Shown: piece after piece, positions 17,762 through 27,374 of the stretch
Position numbering within the stretch: position 1 is the stretch's first letter
Layout: each line of letters starts with the position of its first letter
Origin: Jannaschia sp. W003
Lineage (GTDB): Bacteria > Pseudomonadota > Alphaproteobacteria > Rhodobacterales > Rhodobacteraceae
NCBI RefSeq assembly: GCF_025144335.1
Contig: NZ_CP083539.1
Location: 2,171,501 to 2,235,500, forward strand
Reading direction: 5' to 3'
Length of the DNA: 64,000 nt
Notes under the pieces: generated by a model
Told to the model about the DNA's origin: nothing
The model's input: the letters and a program-made list of their open reading frames with translations, nothing else
Database searches by the model: none
Position numbers and translations under genes: made by a program

Positions 17762-19203
17762 CAATCCCGTAGACTTTCTTCTCTCAACCCGTCCGCCAAC
17801 AGATTCAGCCCCAGCACCAAACTTAGCAGCGCCAGCGCGGGCACGATGGCCGGATGGGGCGCGATGGTGAGGAGGCGGCGGCCGTCGTTGATGGTGTTGC
17901 CCCAGTTGGGGCTCTCCGACTCCAGGCCGAGCCCGAAGAAGCCCAGGGTTCCGAGCAGGATCGTGGTGTAGCCGATTCGCAGGCAGAAATCGACGATCAG
18001 CGGGCCTCGGGCGTTGGGCAGGATCTCCCACAGCATGATGTACCACGGGGTCTCGCCGCGGGTCTGGGCGGCGGCCACGTAGTCGCGGGTCTTGATGTCG
18101 AGCGTGAGGCCCCGGACGATGCGGAACACGGTGGGCGAGTTCACGAAGACCACCGCCACGAAGACAGTGAGGATGCCGGCGCCACCCGGCAGGTCGAAGA
18201 GGTCGAGGGGCAGCCACTCGAACGGGCTGTCGGGGGCGTTGATGACCGACAGGTAGGCCAGCCCCATGGGCGTGCAGACGACCGCGAGCAACGCGTAGGC
18301 CTTGGGCGGCTGGGTGCGGTAGCGGCTCCAGATCAGCACGGCGGCGAACACCACCGGCGCCACGAAGAGCACGGCGGCCATGTAGGAGGGCAGGCCGGTA
18401 AGGCGGATCTCGGGGGTGACGAGGAGGAAGAACAGAAGGATCACCGGAAAGGCGAGGATCAGGTTCGCGAGGAACGTCAGCACCGTGTCGAAGCGCCCGC
18501 CGTAGTAGCCCGCCGGAAGCCCCAGCGTGATGCCGACCATGAAGGCGAACACAGTCGCGAGGGGCGCGATCAGCATCACCGTGACCGAGCCGACCACCAT
18601 GCGCGCGAACACGTCGCGCGCGAGGTTGTCGCCGCCGAGCAGGTAGTAGGGGTAGCCCTCGTCCGCGACCGGGGAGCCGAGGGGCTCGTTCTTCATGCCC
18701 GAGACCTGGGAGAGCGGGTCGTGGGTCAGGATCAGGTCGAAGGCGCCCGACCAGAACGCGGTGAACACCCAGAACATCACCAGCGCGAAGCCGATCATGC
18801 CGATGGTCGAGTCGAAGAGCTTGCCGTAAAGGCCCGTACTCCGCTTGGTCCAGATCGACACCGCGAAGAGGGCCACGAGGCTGAGCCACACGGGCAGGAA
18901 CTGCCGGCACATGCCGCCGACGATGCCGCCGCCCTGCCAGTCGACCACGACGCCGGTGACGACGTAGGCGACCAGCGTGGCGAGCACGGCCCAGAGCGAG
19001 TAGCGCTGCGCGCGGGTGACAAGGCCGGGGAAGCCCTCGGCCATGGCGGCGGTGCCGTCGGGGTTGATGACGACGCGGGGGCCGGTCGTCACCAGCGAGG
19101 CGGCGATGGCGAGCACCGTGGTCACCCCGAGCGCGGTGGCGGAGATAGCAAGGATGGGGTCGAGCACCTCGCCCATCGCGCCGGTCCAGGTCAGCTGTTC
19201 CAT
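17761..19203 (-). CDS. Peptide-type ABC transporter permease (DppC-like, enlarged)
   Basis: A 480-residue permease, far longer than the usual 280-310. The C-terminal half carries the binding-protein-dependent permease motif with the EAA-type loop (AAAQTRGETPWYIMLWEILPN) that docks the ATPase, and ends LLADGLREESLRD as DppC-type proteins do. The extra length is an N-terminal hydrophobic region of about 150 residues (SATALGVTTVLAIAASLV; WAVLATLVAYVVTGVVV; WLSLVALFAVSIW) and an inserted membrane pair around SYMAAVLFVAPVVFAAVLIW. Coupled to the upstream permease (one base between) and to the small downstream gene by overlap. Confidence 0.9.
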   Translation of the reverse strand: MEQLTWTGAMGEVLDPILAISATALGVTTVLAIAASLVTTGPRVVINPDGTAAMAEGFPGLVTRAQRYSLWAVLATLVAYVVTGVVVDWQGGGIVGGMCRQFLPVWLSLVALFAVSIWTKRSTGLYGKLFDSTIGMIGFALVMFWVFTAFWSGAFDLILTHDPLSQVSGMKNEPLGSPVADEGYPYYLLGGDNLARDVFARMVVGSVTVMLIAPLATVFAFMVGITLGLPAGYYGGRFDTVLTFLANLILAFPVILLFFLLVTPEIRLTGLPSYMAAVLFVAPVVFAAVLIWSRYRTQPPKAYALLAVVCTPMGLAYLSVINAPDSPFEWLPLDLFDLPGGAGILTVFVAVVFVNSPTVFRIVRGLTLDIKTRDYVAAAQTRGETPWYIMLWEILPNARGPLIVDFCLRIGYTTILLGTLGFFGLGLESESPNWGNTINDGRRLLTIAPHPAIVPALALLSLVLGLNLLADGLREESLRD

Positions 19204-19204
19204 G

Positions 19205-20251
19205 TCAGGCCATCCTGATGCGGGGATTGAGGTAGACGTAGCCCACGTCCGAGATCAGCTGCGTGACCAGCACGACCGCCACCGAGACGATCGAGACGCC
19301 GAGCAGCAGGTCCACGTCGTTGTTGCCGGCGGCCTGAACGAGGGTCCAGCCGATGCCCTTGAAGTTGAACAGCGTCTCCACGATCACCACGCCGTTCAGG
19401 AGCCAGGGGAACTGGAGCATGATCACCGTGAAGGGCGCGATCAGCGCGTTCCGCAGCGCGTGCTTCAGGACGATGTTGCCGAAGCTCACCCCCTTGAGGC
19501 GGGCGGTGCGGATGTACTGCGCGGTCATCACCTCGGTCATGGACGCGCGGGTCATGCGGGCGATGTAGCCCATGCCGTAGAGGGCGACGGTCAGCACGGG
19601 CAGCGTGAAGTTGGCGAAGGTGATGTCGTCCATCGCCGAGGCGGCCGAGCCCTTGAACCATTTCAGGCCCACCGCCGAGGAGGCGAACACGGCGATGAAG
19701 ATCACGCCCGAGACGTATTCCGGCGTGGCCGTGGTGGCGATCGAGACCGTGGAGAGGGTGCGGTCCAGCTTGGAGCCCTCGCGCATGCCGGCCAGCACGC
19801 CGAGGAGGAGGGCGCCGGGCACCATCACGAGCGTCACCCAGAACATGAGCTTGGCGGTCTGCCAGCCGCGCGTGCCCAGGATCGAGAGCACGTCGTCCTT
19901 GAACACGGTCGAGAAGCCCCAGTCGCCCTGCAGGATGCCGCAGAAGCGGGGCGCGGTGGCCGGATCCTCGCCGGGGCGGGCGCAGCGGCTGAACACCACC
20001 GCGCCGTCCTCGACGCGCTGGTAGGCCGGGGCGGCGCCCAGCCAGCGGGCGTACTTCAGCGGGATCGGGTCGAGGTAGCCGCGGTCATCCAGCCAGGAGA
20101 CAACCTGCTCGTCGGACATGCGGTTGTTGGCCTGGTTCTTGGCCAGCTTCTCGAGGTTCGGGAAGAGGTTCGTGAGGAAGAACACGATGAAGGTGAGGCA
20201 CAGCGCCGTGAGGATCATGACCCCCAGCCGTCGTGCGATGAAGCCCAGCAT
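19205..20251 (-). CDS. Peptide-type ABC transporter permease (DppB-like)
   Basis: A 348-residue inner-membrane permease. It begins with the typical DppB/OppB start MLGFIARRLGVMILTALCLTFIVFF, has a periplasmic insert after the first helix (including GDWGFSTVFKDDV), and the EAA-type cytoplasmic loop RTARLKGVSFGNIVLKHALRNALI. It forms the channel heterodimer with the downstream permease. It lies 80 bases after the substrate-binding protein gene, with a hairpin between. Confidence 0.93.
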   Translation of the reverse strand: MLGFIARRLGVMILTALCLTFIVFFLTNLFPNLEKLAKNQANNRMSDEQVVSWLDDRGYLDPIPLKYARWLGAAPAYQRVEDGAVVFSRCARPGEDPATAPRFCGILQGDWGFSTVFKDDVLSILGTRGWQTAKLMFWVTLVMVPGALLLGVLAGMREGSKLDRTLSTVSIATTATPEYVSGVIFIAVFASSAVGLKWFKGSAASAMDDITFANFTLPVLTVALYGMGYIARMTRASMTEVMTAQYIRTARLKGVSFGNIVLKHALRNALIAPFTVIMLQFPWLLNGVVIVETLFNFKGIGWTLVQAAGNNDVDLLLGVSIVSVAVVLVTQLISDVGYVYLNPRIRMA

Positions 20252-20297
20252 TCGCGCCGCCTCCGGTCAGTCGAGAGCCCCCGGACGGGGGCGGGGT

Positions 20298-20322
20298 GGG
20301 GGACGCGGCTCGCGCGTCCCCC
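20298..20322 (-). terminator. Intercistronic hairpin (attenuator or mRNA-stabilising)
   Basis: Ten-base perfect stem GGGGGACGCG / CGCGTCCCCC with a 5-base loop, between the binding-protein gene and its permease genes. There is no T-run, so partial termination or 3'-end protection of the binding-protein message is the likely effect, as is common in such operons. Confidence 0.55.
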
Positions 20323-20331
20323 GGGGCGGGG

Positions 20332-21999
20332 TCAGCCTTCGGCGAGGCCCCATTTGTACATCTGCGGCAGGTACGCGATGTGCATGTCCACGCCCACCAC
20401 GCCGGGGCGCGAGTGGCGGTAAAGCGAGCGCCAGTACGGCTGGATGGTGACGCCCTCGTCGATCACGATGCGCTGGATCTTGGACATGACCACCTTGCGG
20501 GCCGCCGCGTCGGCGATGGCGTTTGCCTCGGCGAGCAGCGCGTCGAACTCCTCGTTGGACCAGCCGAACTCGTTCCACGCCACGCCCGACTTGTAGGCGA
20601 GGCCGAGCACCTGGGTGCCCAGGGGGCGGTGGTTCCAGTTGGTGGACGAGAAGGGGTACTTCACCCAGTCGTTCCAGAACGTGGAGCCCGGCAGGATCGT
20701 GCGCTTCACCGGGATGCCGGCGTCGCGCAGCTGCGCGGCCACGGCGTCGGTGGTGTTGCGGCGCCAGTCGTCGTCGATCGAGATCAGCTCGTGCTCGAAG
20801 TCGGCCATGCCGGCCTCCTCCATCAGCGCCTTGGCGCCCGCGGGGTCGAACGGGATGCGCTCCACCGAGTCGTCGTACTCGGGGTGCACGGGGCCGACGT
20901 GGCAGTTCTCGGCGGGTGTGCCCTGGCCGGCGTAGCCCAGCTCCAGCAGCACGGCGTTGTCGCAGGCCATGGCGAGGGCGCGGCGGACGCGCACGTCCTC
21001 GTAGGGGCGCTTGCCGTCGACCTCGGCCAGCTGGTTGGGCCGGATCACGATGGTGGAGCCGGTGACGACCTCGGAGCGGTCCCAGCCGATCGAGTCGAAG
21101 ATGTCGACGAACTCGCCGACGTTCTCGAACATCGTGTCGATCTCCTCGGCCTCGGCGGCGGCCATCCAGGCGGCCGGGTCGGTGCCGTAGTCGAGGTACT
21201 CGATGCGGTCGAGATAGGCGCCCTTGCCCTCGGCGGTGCCCCACCACTCGAAGTCGGGACGGCGGACGAGCACGGACTTCACGCCGACCTCGTGGCTCTC
21301 GGACATGTAGGGGCCGGTGCCGATCTGGTTGCCCAGGAGGTCGTCGGGATCCTGGTCGGGGTGCAGCACGTGGGCCGGATAGTCGGCGATGCCCGGGATC
21401 AGCGTGATGTCGGGCTGCAGCAGGTTGAGGCGCACGGTCATGTCGTCGACCACCTCGATGGCGCCCTCGGCGGCCATGTTGGTCTCGGGGTCCACGATCG
21501 AGGTGACGCGGGCGGCCATGGAGTTGCCCTCGGCGTCGGCCTCGGCCCAGCGGCGGAAGTTGTGGGCCACGTGCTCGGCGGTGAAGTCGTCGCCGTTCGA
21601 CCACTTCACGCCCGGACGGACGCGCAGGGTGTAGACGGTGGCGTCGTCCGAGACGTCCCAGCTCTCCAGCAGCCAGCCGCCGAAGGTGCCGTCGTTGTTG
21701 TACTCGACAAGGGATTCCAGCCAGCCGCCGGCGACGTAGCTCATCTGCGTCCAGTCGAAGGTGCGCGGGTCCTTGAGGGCGCGGACCTCCATCTGCATGC
21801 GAAGCGTGCCGCCCTGCTGGGGCATGGCGTGGGCGTCGGCGCGGGCCGGCTCGGCGCCGATGAGCGCGTAGGCGGCGGGGATCGAGACCCCGAGGGCAGT
21901 GGCGCGGGCGAGGAACTCGCGGCGGTCCATCTGGCCGTCGAGATGCTCCTCGGCGTACATCACGGCGCCCGGATGGGGGGCGTTGTGCAGGTCTTTCAT
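20332..21999 (-). CDS. ABC transporter substrate-binding protein (family 5, peptide type), Tat-exported
   Basis: A 555-residue periplasmic solute-binding protein of the DppA/OppA class. A Tat signal is visible after a 23-residue lead: [24 protein letters not shown], with the twin Arg of RREFL, and cleavage probably after ARADA. The mature part has the family features [28 protein letters not shown]-like [19 protein letters not shown] and GTGPYM. ATG 21999 or the internal Met14 may be the start. First gene of the operon, so it likely sets the ligand; which peptide or other solute is unknown. Confidence 0.93.
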   Translation of the reverse strand: MKDLHNAPHPGAVMYAEEHLDGQMDRREFLARATALGVSIPAAYALIGAEPARADAHAMPQQGGTLRMQMEVRALKDPRTFDWTQMSYVAGGWLESLVEYNNDGTFGGWLLESWDVSDDATVYTLRVRPGVKWSNGDDFTAEHVAHNFRRWAEADAEGNSMAARVTSIVDPETNMAAEGAIEVVDDMTVRLNLLQPDITLIPGIADYPAHVLHPDQDPDDLLGNQIGTGPYMSESHEVGVKSVLVRRPDFEWWGTAEGKGAYLDRIEYLDYGTDPAAWMAAAEAEEIDTMFENVGEFVDIFDSIGWDRSEVVTGSTIVIRPNQLAEVDGKRPYEDVRVRRALAMACDNAVLLELGYAGQGTPAENCHVGPVHPEYDDSVERIPFDPAGAKALMEEAGMADFEHELISIDDDWRRNTTDAVAAQLRDAGIPVKRTILPGSTFWNDWVKYPFSSTNWNHRPLGTQVLGLAYKSGVAWNEFGWSNEEFDALLAEANAIADAAARKVVMSKIQRIVIDEGVTIQPYWRSLYRHSRPGVVGVDMHIAYLPQMYKWGLAEG

Positions 22000-22306
22000 G
22001 GCGTTCTCCCGGTTGATCGCCGCACGGTTCGGCCGCGCGGTCGTCGGAACGGGTTCATTGCCCGCTCTCTCGTGGTGGCCGCATCGGACCCGATGGGATG
22101 GGGGGCGTCAACGCGGTTTATCGGCACATGGCGGTTCGAAAGCGACATGGGGGCGTCGGATCGGGGCGCGGAAGGCATCGCTTCTGGGGGGCGCGGCGAC
22201 CGGAGACCGAACGCAACCGACGCGCGAAATTGGAGAATCATCCTCGGGGGGAGCGGTGGCGCGCGGCGCAACCGCCGGTATCGTCACGCCGGCGGCATCC
22301 GTGGCG
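22000..22306. other. Intergenic region upstream of the ABC operon
   Basis: About 300 bases between miaA and the substrate-binding protein gene, both minus strand. It contains a candidate promoter and no convincing gene. Confidence 0.5.
22083..22111 (-). promoter_or_regulatory. Candidate promoter of the ABC transporter operon
   Basis: On the minus strand TTGACG (22106-22111), 17-base spacer, TCCGAT (22083-22088), about 85 bases before the binding-protein ATG. The -35 is good and the -10 weak. Confidence 0.35.
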
Positions 22307-23191
22307 TCACCCGAGGGTCTCGGCGTCCACCCGGGTCCAGTCGCGCATCCGGCGCCGGAACCACGTGCGCTGGCGCTTGGCGTAGCGGCGCGAGGCGAGC
22401 ACGGCGCGGGTCCGTGCCTCCTCCAGCGTGATCTCGCCGCGCAGGTGGGCGACCAGCTCGGGCGCGCCGATGGCGCGGGCCGCGTTCAGCGCCGGGTCCC
22501 AGCGGGGCAGCACGCGGCGCGCCTCGTCCAGCGCGCCCGCCTCCAGCATAAGGTCGAAGCGCCGGGCGATGCGCGGGTCGACCCACGCGGCGGGGGCGTC
22601 GAGCACGAGCGCGGCGCAGCGCCTCAAGGGCAGGAGGGGCGGCGGGGTCTCCGCCTGCCACGCGCGGATCGGGCGGCCCGTGTGGCGCGCGACCTCCCAC
22701 GCGCGCAGGACGCGGGCGGGGTTCGCCATGTCGAGGCCCGCGCGGGTGGCGGCGTCCAGCTCCCGGCCCATCGCCTCCAGCCCGATGGCGGCGAGCCGCG
22801 CCTCGGCCTCGGCGCGGATCTCGGGGGGCGTCGCGGGGATCTCGGCCAGCCCTTCCGTGAGGGCGCGGAACGCCAGCCCCGTGCCGCCGACCACGATGGG
22901 GCGCGTGCCGCCCGCAAGCACCCCGGCGGCGTCGCGCAGCCAGTCGCCGACCGAGAAGCGCGCCTCCCAAGGCACGTAGCCGTAGAGCGCATGAGGCGCG
23001 GCACGCTCCTCCTCGGGCGAGGGGCGGGCGGTCAGGACCCGCCAGTCACGGAAGACCTGCAGCGCGTCGGCGTTCACGATCGTGCCCCCCCGCCGGGCGA
23101 TCCGCAGGGCCAGCGCGGACTTGCCGCTCGCCGTGGGTCCGGCGATCAGCACGGGGCGATCGGGGGGGATATCGTCGATCCAGTCCAGCAT
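22307..23191 (-). CDS. miaA: tRNA dimethylallyltransferase
   Basis: A 294-residue enzyme that adds the dimethylallyl group to A37 of tRNAs reading U-starting codons. The P-loop [12 protein letters not shown] is at about residues 15-26, followed by [18 protein letters not shown] and the C-terminal tRNA-binding part ending with [11 protein letters not shown]. The ATG at 23191 gives [20 protein letters not shown]; reading further upstream adds unlike sequence. Divergent from pyrH over 106 bases. Confidence 0.94.
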   Translation of the reverse strand: MLDWIDDIPPDRPVLIAGPTASGKSALALRIARRGGTIVNADALQVFRDWRVLTARPSPEEERAAPHALYGYVPWEARFSVGDWLRDAAGVLAGGTRPIVVGGTGLAFRALTEGLAEIPATPPEIRAEAEARLAAIGLEAMGRELDAATRAGLDMANPARVLRAWEVARHTGRPIRAWQAETPPPLLPLRRCAALVLDAPAAWVDPRIARRFDLMLEAGALDEARRVLPRWDPALNAARAIGAPELVAHLRGEITLEEARTRAVLASRRYAKRQRTWFRRRMRDWTRVDAETLG

Positions 23192-23297
23192 GGTGCGCGG
23201 CGGCGCCGATCCCCCTCTTGCCGCGGTGCGGCGCGGTTGTGCGCTCCGGGCTAATCTCCTACACCCGGCGGCGCAACGGCGGCACGGGGGCGGGCAC

Positions 23298-24050
23298 ATG
23301 CGGGCAGGCGGGGAGAAGGCGGCGCGAGGCGCCGACGGAGGGCCGGCCTTCCGGCGCGTGATGCTGAAGATCAGCGGCGAGGCCCTGATGGGCCCGCAGG
23401 GCTACGGCCTGCATCCCCCCACCGTGGAGCGCATCGCACGCGAAGTCGCCTCGGTGCAGGAGCTGGGCGTCGAGGTCTGCATGGTGATCGGCGGCGGCAA
23501 CATCTTCCGCGGGCTCCAGGGCTCCGCGCAGGGGATGGAGCGCACCACGGCCGACTATATGGGCATGCTGGCGACGGTGATGAACGCGCTGGCGATGCAG
23601 GGCGCCTTGGAGAGCCTTGGGTTGCACACCCGCGTCATCTCGGCGATCCCGATGGACCAGGTCTGCGAGCCCTACATCCGCCGCCGCGCCGTGCGCCACC
23701 TCGAGAAGAAGCGGATCGTCGTGTTCGCGGCCGGCACCGGGAACCCCTACTTCACCACCGACACCGCGGCCACGCTGCGCGCCTCGGAGATGTCCTGCGA
23801 GGCGATCTTCAAGGGCACGAAGGTGGACGGGGTCTACGACAAGGACCCGGTCCAGCACGCCGACGCGGTGCGCTACGACCGGGTGAGCTACGACGAGGTG
23901 CTGACCAAGCACCTGAAGGTCATGGACGCCTCGGCGATCGCGCTGGCGCGCGAGAACAAGCTGCCGATCATCGTGTTCTCGCTCGACGAGCCGGGCGGCT
24001 TCCGCGGCATCCTCGCGGGCGAGGGCACCTACACGCGGGTCGCGGACTGA
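23298..24050 (+). CDS. pyrH: UMP kinase
   Basis: A 250-residue amino-acid-kinase-fold enzyme that phosphorylates UMP to UDP. Seen are [11 protein letters not shown] near the N-terminus (after a ~20-residue extension), [42 protein letters not shown] and [15 protein letters not shown] 23298 is the first suitable start. It overlaps the convergent FkbM-type gene by 22 bases at the 3' end. In most relatives frr follows pyrH directly; here a minus-strand gene lies between. Confidence 0.95.
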   Translation: MRAGGEKAARGADGGPAFRRVMLKISGEALMGPQGYGLHPPTVERIAREVASVQELGVEVCMVIGGGNIFRGLQGSAQGMERTTADYMGMLATVMNALAMQGALESLGLHTRVISAIPMDQVCEPYIRRRAVRHLEKKRIVVFAAGTGNPYFTTDTAATLRASEMSCEAIFKGTKVDGVYDKDPVQHADAVRYDRVSYDEVLTKHLKVMDASAIALARENKLPIIVFSLDEPGGFRGILAGEGTYTRVAD

Positions 24051-24817
24051 GCGCGCGCGGCCGGGTCGCCGCGCTCCTCGGGCCACGCCACGGTGTGGAA
24101 GGTGCAGCGTGGGGCGGGCCGCACCGATCCGTCGCCTTGAAGGTCGCCCAGCGCGTATCCGGCCGCACGGAGGCGCGCGGTGACCGCGTCGGCGTTGCGC
24201 TCGCTGACCTCGACGTAGAGCACGGGGCGCACGTCGCGCAGGAGGCGGGCGCAACCCTCGAGCGCCGCCAGCTCGGCGCCCTCGACGTCGATCTTGACCA
24301 GGGCGGGCGCGGGCCAGTGGGCGAGCAAACCGTCGCCCGTCACGGCGACCACCGAGCGGATCGCGGCGGCGGGGGGCGCCGCGTCGCCGCCGCCGTGGCC
24401 CACGAGATGGCTGCGGGCGTGCCCGCGCGAGGACACCGCGAAGAGCAGCACCCCGGGGGCATCCGCGATCGCCGCGCAGAGCACCTCGACCGGCGCGTAT
24501 GACGGGCCGAGGGCCGCGGCGGAGCGGAACGCCATGTCGGCATAGGCCGGATCGGCCTCCAGCGCGCGCACCGCGCCGCCGGGGCCCGCCCGGTACGCGG
24601 CGAGGAAGGCGAAGATCCCCTGGTTCGCGCCGATGTCCCACACCGCGTCCCCGGGGCGCACCATCCGGTCGGCCACGAGCATGAGGTCGCGGGCGATGCC
24701 CTCCCACCCGCGCCGCAGGAGGCGCGCGTCGGCGCGCGGCGTGACCCGCACGCGGGCGCCGCCGAAGCGGGCGGGCAGGCGCTTGCGGTAGGTGAAGGCG
24801 AGAAGGGCGCGCAGCAT
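24029..24817 (-). CDS. FkbM-family SAM-dependent methyltransferase
   Basis: A 262-residue protein with the FkbM methyltransferase pattern: SAM-binding [15 protein letters not shown] (about residues 60-74), an acidic strand end [11 protein letters not shown] (about 84-94), and [16 protein letters not shown] (about 165-180), the motif typical of this family. Members methylate sugars, polyketides or other small molecules; the acceptor here is unknown. It is the only minus-strand gene between pyrH and frr, overlapping pyrH by 22 bases. Base composition is like the neighbours, so an old rearrangement is more likely than recent transfer. Confidence 0.82.
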   Translation of the reverse strand: MLRALLAFTYRKRLPARFGGARVRVTPRADARLLRRGWEGIARDLMLVADRMVRPGDAVWDIGANQGIFAFLAAYRAGPGGAVRALEADPAYADMAFRSAAALGPSYAPVEVLCAAIADAPGVLLFAVSSRGHARSHLVGHGGGDAAPPAAAIRSVVAVTGDGLLAHWPAPALVKIDVEGAELAALEGCARLLRDVRPVLYVEVSERNADAVTARLRAAGYALGDLQGDGSVRPAPRCTFHTVAWPEERGDPAARAQSATRV

Positions 24818-24954
24818 CGGCGTGGTCTCCGGGGGGCGGCGGCTTCGAAGCGCGTCCCCCGAGACACGCCCGCCGCGCCGCTGGGCCGAGCCCCTAGCCT
24901 TCGGAGAGGCGAATGGCTAGGACGCCGTGAAACGAGGCCCCCCCGGAGGACCCC

Positions 24955-25509
24955 ATGGCCGACGCGTTCGAGCTCGACACCGACGACCTTCAGCGCCGCA
25001 TGGACGGCGCGCTGGCGAACCTGCGACAGGAGTTCGGCTCGCTGCGCACCGGGCGGGCCTCGGGCTCGATGCTCGAGCCGGTCACGGTGGACGCCTACGG
25101 CGCGCAGACGCCGATCAACCAGGTGGGTACCATCAACGTGCCAGAGCCGCGGATGGTGACGATCAACGTCTGGGACAAGGGACTGGTCGGCAAGGTCGAG
25201 AAGGCGATCCGCGAGAGCGGGCTGGGCATCAACCCGCAGACCAACGGCACGATCATCATGCTGCCGATCCCCGAGCTCAACGAGGAGCGCCGCCGCGAGC
25301 TCACGAAGGTGGCCGGGCACTACGCCGAGAGCGCGCGCGTCGGCATCCGCAACGTGCGCCGCGACGGCATGGACCGGATCAAGAAGTCCGACCTCCCCGA
25401 GGACGAGCGCAAGTTCTGGGAGCAGGAGGTCCAGGAGATGACCGACCGGCACATCAAGATGGTCGACGACGCGCTGGAGACGAAGCAGGCGGAGATCATG
25501 CAGGTCTGA
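24955..25509 (+). CDS. frr: Ribosome recycling factor
   Basis: A 184-residue protein that, with EF-G, splits the post-termination ribosome. It shows the family core [36 protein letters not shown] and the C-terminal helix [19 protein letters not shown]. Normal length. The ATG follows GGAGGACCC. It begins the long envelope-gene run with uppS after a 264-base gap. Confidence 0.96.
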   Translation: MADAFELDTDDLQRRMDGALANLRQEFGSLRTGRASGSMLEPVTVDAYGAQTPINQVGTINVPEPRMVTINVWDKGLVGKVEKAIRESGLGINPQTNGTIIMLPIPELNEERRRELTKVAGHYAESARVGIRNVRRDGMDRIKKSDLPEDERKFWEQEVQEMTDRHIKMVDDALETKQAEIMQV

Positions 25510-25518
25510 CCCGCTATG

Positions 25519-25536
25519 CCCGTCCGACCGGACGGG
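25519..25536 (+). terminator. Small hairpin after frr
   Basis: Seven-base perfect stem CCCGTCC / GGACGGG with loop GACC, ten bases after the frr stop. There is no T-run. It may attenuate or mark the end of frr message; the rest of the 264-base gap to uppS holds nothing I can recognise. Confidence 0.35.
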
Positions 25537-25773
25537 AGGCGGCGGGGCGATGCCGCGCTGTTATTGCATGTCCGCCGGTCCGCGGCATCCCGATGCGCCT
25601 TCGGGGCCGCGACTGCCGACCGGCGGGCGGGACGACCGACGAGCGGCGCCGCCCGACGGGCCGGCGCACGGGGCAGGGCGGCCACGTCCGCGCGCCCCGA
25701 TCAAGGAGCCGGCATCCCCCACGGGGCCTTCGGCTCGCTGCGCCCGCGAGGGCACGAGGACGAGGAACGGATC

Positions 25774-26499
25774 ATGTCAGGCAACTCGCACGAGGGCGGA
25801 CCGAGGCACGTCGCCGTCATCATGGACGGCAACGGCCGCTGGGCGCAGCAGCGGGGGCGGCCGCGCCTCCTCGGCCACCGCGCCGGCGCCAAGCGGGTCC
25901 GCGAGATCGTCGAGGCCTGCCCCGACCTCGGCGTCGACTACCTGACCATCTTCGCCTTCTCGACCGAGAACTGGAAGCGCACGCAAGAGGAGGTCTCGGG
26001 CCTCATGAGCCTGTTCCGCCGCTACATCCAGTCCGAGGCGCAGACGCTGCTGGAGCAGGGCACGCGGGTGCGCTTCATCGGCGACCGGCTGCGGCTGGAT
26101 GCCAAGCTGCGCCGCCTCATGGACTCGCTGGAGGCGATGACCGCACACAACACGCGCTGCAACCTCACCATCGCGCTCAACTACGGCGGCCGCGACGAGG
26201 TGGCCCGGGCCACGAAGCGCCTCGCGCACGACGTAGCAGACGGCAAGCTCGACCCCGATGCGATCTGCGACGAGACGCTGCCGCGCTATCTCGACACCTG
26301 CGTGCTGCCCGACCCGGACCTCGTGATCCGCACGTCGGGCGAGGCGCGGATCTCGAACTTCCTGCTGTGGCAGTCGGCCTATGCGGAGTACGAGTTCGTG
26401 GACACGCTCTGGCCCGACTTCGACCGCGCGGCCTTCGCCGCGGTGCTGCGCCGCTACGGGAGCCGCGAGCGGCGCTTCGGCGGCGTCCTCTCCGCATGA
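25774..26499 (+). CDS. uppS: Di-trans,poly-cis-undecaprenyl-diphosphate synthase (UPP synthase)
   Basis: A 241-residue cis-prenyltransferase that makes the C55 carrier lipid for peptidoglycan and LPS. The catalytic Asp is Asp18 in AVIMDGNGRWA; further motifs are LTIFAFSTENWKR, NYGGRDEV and LVIRTSGEARISNFLLWQSAYAE. The ATG at 25774 follows GAGGAA; the frame is open to 25516 but that part is not family-like. Its stop overlaps the cdsA start (ATGA). Confidence 0.96.
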   Translation: MSGNSHEGGPRHVAVIMDGNGRWAQQRGRPRLLGHRAGAKRVREIVEACPDLGVDYLTIFAFSTENWKRTQEEVSGLMSLFRRYIQSEAQTLLEQGTRVRFIGDRLRLDAKLRRLMDSLEAMTAHNTRCNLTIALNYGGRDEVARATKRLAHDVADGKLDPDAICDETLPRYLDTCVLPDPDLVIRTSGEARISNFLLWQSAYAEYEFVDTLWPDFDRAAFAAVLRRYGSRERRFGGVLSA

Positions 26500-27374
26500 G
26501 CGAACGGCGCGACACGCCCGAGCCGGTGGCGCCCGAGGACGAGCCGCCGCTGTTCGAGTTCGAGCACGTGGCGCCCGTCGCCCCGACCGTGGCGGGAAGG
26601 TTCCAGGACCTCGCGCCGCGTCTGATCACGGCGATCCTGCTGCTGATCGTGGGCGGCGTCGCTGTCTGGCTGGGGGGCGTGGTGTTCGCGGCCCTCATCT
26701 CGGTCTGCGTGGGCGTGATGATCTGGGAGCTGGCGACGATCGTCCGCACCGGGCCGCGCCGCGCCATGCTGCTGGCAGGGACGGGGGGCGGCTCGCTCTT
26801 CCTCGCGGGGCTGGTGCCGGTGGGCCTCGGCCTGCCGCTGCTGATGCTGACCCCGATGCTCGCCATCGCCGTGATCCGCGAGAGCCGGCGCCTCATGGTG
26901 TTCCTGCCGCTCGGGATCATCCTCGCGGGCCTTTCGCTGATCGAGCACCTGACCAACTTCGGGTTGGCTTGGATGCTGTGGCTGATCGCCATCGTGGTCG
27001 CCTCGGATGTCTTGGGCTACTTCGCGGGCCGGATGCTGGGCGGGCCGAAGTTCTGGCCGCGCGTGAGCCCCAAGAAGACCTGGTCGGGCACCATCGCCGG
27101 CTGGATCGGCGCCGCGGTCGTCGGCGTGATCTGGGTGCTCGCGCTCGACGCCCCCTGGGGCACGGTGGGCATCTCGGTGGCGATCGCCATGATGGCGCAG
27201 ATGGGCGACATCGCGGAGTCGGCCGTGAAGCGGCGGCACGGGGTCAAGGACAGCTCCAATCTCCTGCCGGGCCACGGCGGCCTGTTCGACCGCTTCGATG
27301 CGATGCTCGGCGCCGCCCTGATGCTGCTGGTCATCACGTCGATGACGCCGTTCCCGCCCGCGCCCGCCCTTTGA
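26496..27374 (+). CDS. cdsA: Phosphatidate cytidylyltransferase
   Basis: A 292-residue inner-membrane enzyme that makes CDP-diacylglycerol. A charged N-terminal tail of about 40 residues precedes some eight hydrophobic helices. The CDP-alcohol signature near the C-terminus is visible (SAVKRRHGVKDSSNLLPGHG followed by GLFDRFDAM). ATG overlaps the uppS stop, and the stop overlaps the TTG start of dxr, so all three are coupled. Confidence 0.95.
   Translation: MSERRDTPEPVAPEDEPPLFEFEHVAPVAPTVAGRFQDLAPRLITAILLLIVGGVAVWLGGVVFAALISVCVGVMIWELATIVRTGPRRAMLLAGTGGGSLFLAGLVPVGLGLPLLMLTPMLAIAVIRESRRLMVFLPLGIILAGLSLIEHLTNFGLAWMLWLIAIVVASDVLGYFAGRMLGGPKFWPRVSPKKTWSGTIAGWIGAAVVGVIWVLALDAPWGTVGISVAIAMMAQMGDIAESAVKRRHGVKDSSNLLPGHGGLFDRFDAMLGAALMLLVITSMTPFPPAPAL

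Noticed and set aside
25516..25773. N-terminal extension of uppS by 86 codons
   Set aside because: The upstream part is Arg/Gly/Ala-rich without similarity, while ATG 25774 has a ribosome site and gives the family length with the catalytic Asp at residue 18.
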